NCBI GenBank assembly: GCA_964035015.1
Contig: OZ036002.1
Location: 8,050,643 to 8,114,642, forward strand
DNA from: Corallium rubrum
Lineage: Eukaryota; Cnidaria; Anthozoa; Scleralcyonacea; Coralliidae
Direction of reading: 5' to 3'
DNA: 64,000 bases
The notes below the pieces were generated by a model, which searched no databases, was not told the origin of the DNA, and saw only the letters and a program-made list of their open reading frames with translations. This document shows positions 56,055 through 64,000 of this stretch, in pieces. The number at the start of each line of letters is the position of its first letter. The first letter of the stretch is position 1. The position numbers and the translations under genes are program-made.

Positions 56055-56405
56055 TTGTTTGTTTGTTTGTTTGTTTGTTTGTTTGTTTGTTTGTTTGTTT
56101 GTTTGTTTGTTTGTTTGTTTGTTTGTTTGTTTGTTTGTTTGTTTGTTTGTTTATTTGTTTGTTTGTTTGTTTGTTTGTTTGTTTGTTTGTTTGTTTGTTT
56201 GTTTGTTTGTTTGTTTGTTTGTGTGTATTTATTTATTTGTTTGTTTGTTTGTTTGTTTGTTTGTTTGTTTGTTTGTTTGTTTGTTTGTTTGTTTGTTTGT
56301 TTGTTTGTTTGCTTGCTTGTTTGTTTGTTTGCTTGTTTGCTTGTTTGTTTGTTTGTTTGTTTGTTTGTTTGTTTGTTTGTTTGTTTGTTTGTTTGTTTGT
56401 TTGTT

Positions 56406-56436
<31 letters not shown>

Positions 56437-56885
56437 TCGTTCGTTCGTTCGTTCGTTCGTTCGTTCGTTCGTTCGTTCGTTCGTTCGTTCGTTCGTTCGT
56501 TCGTTCGTTCGTTCGTTCGTTCGTTCGTTCGTTCGTTCGTTCGTTCGTTCGTTCGTTCGTTCGTTCGTTCGTTCGTTCGTTCGTTCGTTCGTTCGTTCGT
56601 TCGTTCGTTCGTTCGTTCGTTCGTTCGTTCGTTCGTTCGTTCGTTCGTTCGTTCGTTCGTTCGTTCGTTCGTTCGTTCGTTCGTTCGTTCGTTCGTTCGT
56701 TCGTTCGTTCGTTCGTTCGTTCGTTCGTTCGTTCGTTCGTTCGTTCGTTCGTTCGTTCGTTCGTTCGTTCGTTCGTTCGTTCGTTCGTTCGTTCGTTCGT
56801 TCGTTCGTTCGTTCGTTCGTTCGTTCGTTCGTTCGTTCGTTCGTTCGTTCGCTCGCTCGCTCGCTCGCTCGCTCGCTCGCTCGCT

Positions 56886-56916
<31 letters not shown>

Positions 56917-57137
56917 TCGTTCGTTCGTTCGTTTGTTTGTTTGTTTGTTTATTTGTGTGTGTGTGTGTGTGTTTGTTTGTTTGTTTGTTTGTTTGTTTGT
57001 TTGTTTGTTTATTTGTGTGTGTGTGTGTGTTTGTTTGTTTGTTTGTTTGTTTGTTTGTTTGTTTGTTTGTTTGTTTGTTTGTTTGTTTGTTTGTTTGTTT
57101 GTTTGTTTGTTTGTTTGTTTATTTATTTGTTTATTTA
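56055..57137. repeat. Compound tetranucleotide microsatellite (GTTT)n(GT)n(TTCG)n(CTCG)n
   Basis: GTTT blocks at both ends, (GT)n inside each, and TTCG in the middle (about 56437-56930) broken by a CTCG block at 56850-56889. The order is roughly mirrored. All three plus frames stay open for over 370 codons only because neither GTTT nor TTCG contains a stop in any phase. Confidence 0.97.
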
Positions 57138-57549
57138 TGTATGTGCGGGTTTGTTTATTTCGGTGTTTGTCTATATTTTAGAGCTCGGTTTTAAACAAAG
57201 GTATTGAACATAAGAGACAAACAAATAAGTTTTTGTAAATGATGTCATGCAGAAAAACGTTTCACTCAGCGCAAATTGCACGTACCCCACATCCCGTGTC
57301 TCAATTTGCACGTCAAATCTCGCGTCTCAATTTAACCAATATAACCAGGAAGTGAATTATATTTGAAACATGCAGTCACTTTCAAAAAAAAAGCGCGACC
57401 CATAATTGCACGAGTCAAGTATGTTTTTGGAGTAGTTTGTCCTATTTACTAACGATTGACTGCTTTGTCAAAAAAACCCCACTGAGATGCAGTAGCCCAC
57501 AGAATGATTTAATCACGTGTAGCGATCTGAGATTGTCACTGTGCTGAGA

Positions 57550-57675
57550 TTAGATAGATAGATAGAAGAACTTTATTTATACACGCTAACCCCGTCAACC
57601 GAAGCTGATTTCCACAGGGGGCGTGTAAAAAATAATTACATAAGTATTTTAAGTTATTTACAAAATAAGGAGTAT
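57550..57675 (-). mobile_element. LINE 3' tail fragment
   Basis: Minus strand ...GTATAAATAAAGTTCTTC then (TATC)n: a polyadenylation-type AATAAA followed by a tetranucleotide tail, the usual 3' end of CR1/L2-like LINEs. Confidence 0.5.
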
Positions 57676-57709
57676 TTTATTATATATCGATTTGTGTAAT
57701 GTGTCCAGG

Positions 57710-58330
57710 ACAGTGAGCTCTATATAACTGCAGTGATATCTTTGTGGTTGGACAATGTGCCGGGCCAACATGTCCTCCTACCTAGAATTACCAATAATCA
57801 GTAAGTGTGAAACGGCCTTGAATTACCAATAATTGGTATTGTAGGTCATTCTCCGTCCCACATGCGGGATGTTAAACTAAATTGCATATAACTAAAAACC
57901 AGGGGTGTTGTGGTCGGGGTCTGAGAGGTGGGACGTTTTTCCTGGAGGGTTGTGGTTAGGTTTAAGTCCACCGGGGGGTTGTGGGTTAGGGTTGCCAGGG
58001 GGGTTGTGGTTAGGTTTAGGGTAAGGTTTAGAGGTTAGGGTTGGGGTGTGGGTGTTGGGAATTAGTTTTTAAAATTAACGATTATTGGTAATTCTAGGCA
58101 TTTCGCACTTACTGATTATTGGTAATTCTAGGTAGGATATGCTGGCCGGGCATATAGGCCTGAGGTACGTATAGTTCCAGTCTTCTACGCGGTCTAGTCA
58201 AGTCTGATCTGGTCAAAAGACCGCGTAGGAGACTGGAACTATACGTACTTCAAGCCTACATGCCCGGCCATGTTTGGCTTCAATCTTTGCCCAGTCAATG
58301 ACCAGCAGTTACATATAGAGCTCACTGATC
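57710..58330. repeat. Three nested inverted repeats with a G-rich core
   Basis: Outer GTGAGCTCTATATAACTG / CAGTTACATATAGAGCTCAC; middle element 57776-58138 with CCTAGAATTACCAATAATC ends and the telomere-like G-rich repeat inside (57900-58030); then a hairpin at 58161-58258 with TACGTATAGTTCCAGTCT arms. Confidence 0.75.
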
Positions 58331-58460
58331 CAGAACAGTCCGTTTGTCATCATAGATAATTTCGTATTCTCGCTGTATACATGAATGAAAATTATCGCTA
58401 ATCTTCATGTCAACTCTGGACATATTTAATCGAATGGAACGATCACTACAAGACATCTTG

Positions 58461-58808
58461 GGGGCTGTTTATATGGAGGTACGTTCTGTTTATGTGGAAG
58501 CGAGTTACCTGGCGGGTTGTAATATTTGAGATGATTCGCAGCAACGAAAGTGACATGAAGTAACGAATATAGAAAATTCATCCCGCTATGCCGAGTTACC
58601 TGGGGAAAATTGTTTACATGGGGAAATGTTTATCCCGCCTTGCCGAGATCCCGGCTGCCAGTGCCGAGTTCTCACCAGGGCGAGTTACCCGTCTGTCTCA
58701 TATAAACACTGCGGTGGGAAAAACAGTGTTTGCTCTACCGATCAGGAACTCGCCATGTACCGAGGAACTCGGCTGGCTGGGTAACTCGCCTCCGTATACA
58801 CAGGCCCT
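58461..58808. repeat. MITE with GGCTGTTTATATGGAGG ends
   Basis: The left end is mirrored by CCTCCGTATACACAGGCC; the GAGTTACC/GGTAACTC pair lies inside. The 113-codon frame here is non-coding. Confidence 0.65.
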
Positions 58809-59968
58809 TAAGTTTGTACGTCCGAAATATAAATTATCGTCAAGCATTCTGATTCACGATCGCATCCCATATGGATATTATTCATTAGCATATACCTCGC
58901 AGGTGAATAGTGCTTTTCAAGCAATCTGATTGGTTCCTCTAGCTCGGCATATCCTGCACTATTCACCTGCGGGAAAAACAAAATGGCGGACAGTTTAACA
59001 GCCTGTGAGAGGCCAAGATAGCCTGCGAGAGGCCAAACCAGCATTGAACAATGAAAACCTACTAGAGGTCATGCAATAGGCCCGTCAACGGCCATAAAAG
59101 GAAAGGGTTTGACACCCACAAGGATAAACTGGGGGTGGTACCCTGGGGAAGGACAACTTACCAAGGGAAGCGAGACTGTGCAGAGCAAACAAAGTCAATT
59201 TACCAAAGCAGGAGATTTTGTTGATAAACAAGGCTGATGTAGTAGAATAACGAGAAAAGTCAACAAAATTAAGTAGAGTGTCCACAGGTATATGTTTATT
59301 TACAATTTTCTATAGCCATTCTATATGCTAAAACAATTATTCACCTCAGTGTCGGTGAATAGTGTAGATATCATATTCACCTCGCCGCGAATATCCAGCA
59401 GCATTCACCTCCAGTAATAATTGTTAATACACCAAATCGTAGTTTCATTTAGGCCCACATACAAATTAGTTTCCTATTCAATTTGGGCCCTATGCAAATT
59501 ACATCGTGTCTATTAAAGCATAACGGGAAGATTACATAGGCTGGGACTGTTTTTTCATGATTTGAGTTCATTATTTTTAGACACTACGTTTAGGATTATT
59601 GTCAAGGATAATCGATAAGCAAATTTTATCCTTATAGAATACCTAAACATTAAAAAGTTTCTGAAATCAGAAATGTTATGTTTACTACAGCTGCTTCAGC
59701 CTCATGTTATAAATGAACTAAGTTTTATCCCAACTCAGATTGTATGCGCAGTCGAAACTCCGATTTCGTCTATTATTTACACAAATCAATATACAATGTC
59801 AGTACGGTGACAATCTCAGACCGCCGTACCGGTCCAAACAAAAACAAAACAGTAAAATTTTGAAACGCCCATTACAAACCTAGAACCAATTTACAATAAG
59901 TTTTTGCATAAAATTGGAGGAAAATCTTGGGTTGCCTGTAACCAGCCAGACAAAGAAACAATCCTGAG
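58809..59968. other. Intergenic and 3' flank of the sushi gene
   Basis: A GCAGGTGAATAGTGC inverted pair at 58900-58970 (mirror GCACTATTCACCTGC) and related words at 59340-59410. No gene. Confidence 0.45.
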
Positions 59969-62900
59969 TCAGCACAAACCAGCTCTTGATAAAGCTTCGT
60001 TTAAATCAGGTGCGGCATCATCACTTACACTGGCAGCGTCATTGTCCGCGCACTCGTTTTCATCTTCGTTTGGGCGCGGAACCAGATGGCAGTAGACACC
60101 GCGGGTTGTAAACCCTTGTCCTGCGAACAGCATACGAAGGCCACGGAAAAAACGACCTTCAGCGACGGAAGGTACCAGAGCTTGTTCGGCATCCGACGTG
60201 TTTATTACGACACTTTCCGATTCTGTTGGAATCGAATTGGGACTATCGAGGGAGTGAGATTCTTCCGGATCGGTAGACGAAGGGTCGTTCGGAGAAGGTC
60301 GATCAGTGTCCGCGACTGCTTCGTCGAAGGTCGGAGGTTGGCCCTGATCCTGTTGGTTTACGGCCTCGTCGTAGGACGGTAACATAAACCGGATATCACG
60401 GTGGTACGTAATGAACGCCGCAAATGCATCTTGGTCCTGACGACACCGCGCCCGAGCCCGCATCACACGATGATAGCGGATGCGTCTTTGACACGAGACG
60501 ATAATCACAAGTATAATCAACGCGCCTAGGATTGCGCCCGTTGTCCCACTCACAATGATCAGCGTTCTCTCGTCTTCGCTATGACGAGTTGTTGAAGAAC
60601 GGGTTTCTGAATATTGGCGAGAAAAGAGAAAGTCAGGCCTCGGTTAACACCGCATAGTGAAACTCTGAAACCGCTCTATATATGAAATACTTTCTTTTAC
60701 TAGCTTTTCAGTCTCAAATGATCATGCTATTTTTGGAAGGATGGTATTTTCCTTCGTGAGAAAATCCAACATGGCAACCAAAAAATATTTCGATAAAATA
60801 TATAGTGAATTTTGCTTTGACTACTAAGATCTTGTTTACAAGCAGGTAGTTATCCCAGCACCCAGGTTACCCTAGCTCTCGTACATTTCTTGGTTTTTGT
60901 TTGTTTGTCGTATTTACAAGGACGCTAGGGTAACCCAGGTGCCAGGGTAACCTTGGTAACTGGGTTATGTTTTGTTGTTTGGTAGTGATAACTCGCCTAC
61001 CTGGGACAACTGTTTACTAGTCATTACCAGAAATTTGGGTAATTTTCGCCGCTGCTCTCGGTCAGTGGATGTATTCGCCTAATAATATAATTATGTATTC
61101 TAGAATTTATAATGAGTGTGATTCTACTGTATTCTAGTGTTTCTCATTATTCAGGTCATTGAGTTCTTTAGAATTCGCCTAAATCGTGCATGCATGTATG
61201 TATATATAAACACCTGTAAACGACGATAAGGACTGTGAAATCAAGCAAGTTCAAACGCTTTTGGAAGTACTATGCTAGAGACAAACGAGGACCTTTATGT
61301 GCTCTCGAAGTAGACTGACTCATGCCGAATGCAACGCGAGTCGGGCACTTCGCATCGCCCTTAACGTTGGTCAATTTGGCCAATTTCTAGAACCTGTTTG
61401 CAAAGATAACTATGGCTAACACTATGGATAGTGGCGCTTTCAGTCCAAAAATAAGACGAGCTAGGGAAATACTTTGTCGTCGAATTAAGCAAATGTTTTT
61501 TTAGTTATAACTGTTCCTTAGTCCATGCTGAAGTCAAATGGAGTCGAGTCAAATTTCTGGTAATGTTCCCGGCTTCTTGCCTGCGTGTTATAGTGCTCGG
61601 TAACCACGTCCAATAAAGTTGATCCGGGCAGCAGGGTGACCCTACCTGTGAAATTTTGCTTGTAAACCCGGGCTAACCTTGATCCTAAAGATCCTCACTT
61701 GACGAGAAAATGGTCTAGCGTTAAGCCCTAATCACACGAGAACGCAAGTCATCGCAAGTTAGCTTACGATGACTTGCGATGCCACCAGTCAAACGTCGTC
61801 ACACGTCGTCACAAGTTCTGCACTTCCGCTAGTTCCCACGCCTTTTCGCTAGTTCTTGTGGTAGTTTCCATGGCGACGGAGCACGAAAGACTTGCATCGA
61901 CTTGTGTTTTGTGTTCAAACGTTTCGCAAGCTCTCGCAAGTTGAAGAAAACTTGCGATGAAATTTGAACAAGATCAAATTAGTCGCAAGCTAACGCAAGT
62001 CATCGCAAGTCATCGCAAGCTGGCGGTCAAACGAGACACAAGCAAGCACAAGCTAAAACTTGCGATGACTTGCGTTCTCGCTTGATTAGGGCTTTAGAGT
62101 AAAATAGCAAAGGGATCGGCCTGGAAGTGAACAGCTTAATCCTTTTACCAGCAGAGGTTCTCAACAAGTAAAATTGCCTATGCCATTACACAGAGTAAAA
62201 TATTAAAGGAGCCAGTTTGGGCTGGTCAGGGAGTCCAATGAATATGGAAGAGAGTAATAAAAGTAGCGTGCTGCGTAGGCAGTGTAGAAACAACAATCGA
62301 AATATAGTAAGGTTAGATATACTGCCGAAACAGAGAACGTAGGAGTCTAACGTTTCGAGCGAAGGCCCTTCGTCAGAGAGAAACGTGGGGCCATCGCTCG
62401 AAACGTTAGACTCCTACGTTTTCTGTTTCGGCAGTATATCTAACCTTACTATATTTCGAATATGGAAGAGAGATGGGCAAATCAGGGAGTCGAGGTCTTT
62501 GAAAAAAACTCACTCGTGCACTGTCAATACGAATAGACAGTATTTTAGATAGAGCAAAGCTGAAGCAAAAAGGTACTATACAGTTTCCAAAACGAAATAC
62601 TGACGTTGCGAGCGGACTGCGGAGACCTTCATCAGAGTGAAAACTAATCACAAATTCTGTGGAATCCTTTTTTTAGAATCTAGATTATTTTTTACACATA
62701 CCTATTTGGCGAAGTGTAGGCCTACCTATAAAAACATAAAAAGGAATTGCTTTAAATAGAAGGCGAATTTTTTGGGGAAATTTTTAGTTTCATTTACTGA
62801 AAGCAAAGAAAACATTTTAAATGTTCCTATTGGGTTCTAGGAAAAGAAAGGGAAGGAAAGGAAAGAGTGGCAAGGGAAGGAAAGGATAGGAAAGGAAGGG

Positions 62901-63888
62901 AAGGAAACGGAAGGAAAGGAAAGGAAGGGAAAGGAAAGGAAAGGAAAGAAAAGGAAAGGAGAGAATGGGAAGGAAAGAAAGGAAAAAAAGGAAAGAGAGG
63001 AAAGGAAAGGAAGGGAAGGGAAGGAAAGGGAAAGAAAGGAAAGGAAAGGAAGGAAAGGAAAGGAAGGGAAGGAAAGGAAAGGAGAGAATGGGAAGGAAAG
63101 GAAAGGAAAGGAAAGGAGAGAATGGGAAAGAAAGGAAAGGAAAGGAAGAGAAAGGAACGGAAAAGAAAGGAAAGGAAAGGAAAAGAAAAGAAAGGAAAGG
63201 AAGAGAAAGGAAAGGAAAGGAAAAGAAAGGAAAGGAAAGGAAAAGAAAGGAAAGGAAAGGAAAAGAAAGGAAAGGAAGAGAAAGGAAAGGAAATGAAATA
63301 ACTGGGGGATAATCATCCTTATTTGCAGCCTGTGGCTGAATTATGAAGGACGCAGATCAACGTGGCAGAGTCGAAGACATATCAAGCAGCCGCCATACAA
63401 CACATGCATACAACACATGTCAGATTACGGCTCACAGCTAAGATCCAGGTGTTGATTTTATGGAGGGAGGAAAACTGGAAAACCCAACAAAAAACTCTCG
63501 AAGCACAAGAGAGATCAACTACAACTCTACTCACATGAGTTCCAAGCTCGACAACGGAGTCATTCCCAAGAGGTCACCCATCCAAGTACTAACCGGGTCT
63601 AACAGGGCTTAACTGTAGTGGTGAGAGGCAGACTCAGGCAGTGCAGTAACAACAGAGCTAAATAGAGCTAAAAAGACTAAAACTTACGACATTCCCCATT
63701 TGACGAGAACTCACTCCAACCATAAATTGTACATCTTTTCCCTCGTCGCCTTGCTGGTTTAGTTCCCTCACAGTACATGACTGTAGTACCAATGCGATAA
63801 GTTGGACTAGCACCACTGGCACTTTGGGGCGATGACGGAGTGTAATGTATGTTATTTATGTCAGTATTTGATTCCAGTCCTTTACAAG
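59969..63888 (-). CDS. 3' part of a type I membrane protein: sushi (CCP) domain, TM, PSYDEAV tail
   Basis: Two exons: 63688-63888 (201 bp, phase 1 at both ends) and 59969-60606 ending in TGA. The first encodes a CCP-like module with four Cys (CKGLES..., VMYCEG, GKRCTIYGW, NGEC), as expected for a one-exon sushi domain. It joins in phase to a Ser/Thr-rich stalk, a transmembrane helix (TLIIVSGTTGAILGALIILV then IIVSC), a basic stop-transfer CQRRIRYHR, and a tail of about 165 residues with LPSYDEAV and PPTFDEAV, which resemble WW/Nedd4-binding PY motifs. Upstream exons lie beyond the window. Cell-surface adhesion or recognition is plausible; the actual role is unknown. The splice sites are clean (TTCAG acceptor after a pyrimidine run; GTAAGT donor). 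Confidence 0.75.
60835..60970. repeat. Palindromic MITE with GGTTACCCTAG words
   Basis: Intron of the sushi gene; relative of 27826-27980. Confidence 0.55.
60971..61720. other. Sushi-gene intron, no feature
   Basis: No coding or strong repeat signal apart from a partial GGTAACC relic near 61590-61680. Confidence 0.4.
61725..62092. mobile_element. piggyBac-like MITE
   Basis: GCCCTAATCACACGAGAACG and CGTTCTCGCTTGATTAGGGC, flanked by TTAA and TTTA (one change from TTAA). Inner words GCAAGTCATCGCAAG repeat in both directions. Confidence 0.7.
62265..62460. repeat. Inverted pair of Penelope-like-style modules
   Basis: GCAGTATATCTAACCTTAC and GTCTAACGTTTCGAGCGA occur in both orientations around 62390, giving a head-to-head arrangement like the larger palindrome at 22038. 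Confidence 0.65.
62570..62640 (-). repeat. CTGATGAAGG...CGAAA-type motif, third variant
   Basis: Minus strand CTCTGATGAAGGTCTCCGC then GCTCGCAACGTCAG: same layout as the other modules with a different stem. Confidence 0.4.
62840..63300. repeat. (GGAAA)n polypurine tract
   Basis: About 460 bp of imperfect GGAAA/GAAAG on the plus strand, directly abutting the 3' end of SINE copy D. It opens artificial Lys/Gly/Arg/Glu-rich and Phe/Leu/Ser/Pro-rich frames. Confidence 0.95.
63305..63660 (-). repeat. 5S-rRNA-derived SINE, copy D, full-length
   Basis: On the minus strand it runs from the 5S-like promoter (TACTTGGATGGGTGACC) through the shared body to GATTATCCCCCAG, then passes into TTTCC repeats. 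It is the most complete copy in the window. Confidence 0.8.
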
Positions 63889-64000
63889 CTATATAAAATA
63901 ACATTCAAATTAATTTCAGTCAGAATGTTCAGCGAGAACAAGGACAAGAATGAAATCATGCTATAGTTTACCTGTACGTACATTTCTTTATGCTTATTAC

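Noticed and set aside
55975..57207. Three overlapping plus frames of 372-410 codons (Phe-Val-Cys-Leu and Ser-Phe-Val-Arg repeats)
   Set aside because: They are translations of a stop-free tetranucleotide microsatellite in all three phases.
58588..58929. 113-codon plus frame
   Set aside because: It lies across a MITE whose inverted ends explain its repeated GAGTTACC words.
62837..63316. Long Lys/Gly/Glu-rich and Ser/Phe/Leu-rich frames on both strands
   Set aside because: They arise from the GGAAA pentanucleotide repeat.

Overview
The window is metazoan nuclear DNA: AT-rich, with spliced genes, long introns and a very heavy load of inverted-repeat transposons. A cluster of NXPE-like genes, a sushi-domain membrane protein, Penelope-like (GIY-YIG) and CR1/L2-like retroelement pieces, a 5S-rRNA-derived SINE and abundant MITEs fit an anthozoan cnidarian (coral or anemone) best. 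That assignment is inference from gene and repeat style; no species marker was seen.

Layout. Three complete tandem NXPE-like genes lie on the plus strand: NXPE-A (928-16134), NXPE-B (18337-26469) and NXPE-C (44563-53893). Each has five coding exons with intron phases 1,1,1,0 and the same domain order: signal anchor, Ig/filamin-like ectodomain, then a C-terminal PC-esterase-like domain with a GDS motif (exon 4) and a DVVH motif (exon 5). NXPE-A and NXPE-B are each followed by a frameshifted, truncated copy of exon 1. NXPE-A intron 4 is 11.6 kb and holds two satellites. NXPE-B intron 2 holds a 1.17-kb palindrome of Penelope-like GIY-YIG sequence. NXPE-C has its 5' region split by three transposon insertions totalling about 15 kb (29161-31675, 31698-34860, 34896-44562). 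The last one duplicated the bases ATGCCAG, so the start codon survived.

The right end (53.9-64 kb) has MITEs, a 1.08-kb GTTT/TTCG tetranucleotide tract, and on the minus strand the 3' part of a type I membrane-protein gene: one sushi exon (63688-63888) spliced in phase 1 to a transmembrane/cytoplasmic-tail exon (59969-60606).

Function. The three NXPE-like proteins should be type II Golgi/secretory membrane proteins with an apparently intact hydrolase/acyltransferase-type active site, so glycan acyl modification is the likeliest role (family knowledge plus inference). The paralogs look mosaic: most of exon 1 is nearly identical in all three, while exon 4 of NXPE-C has diverged. This suggests patchy gene conversion. 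No bacterial genes, CRISPR arrays or functional rRNA/tRNA genes were found.
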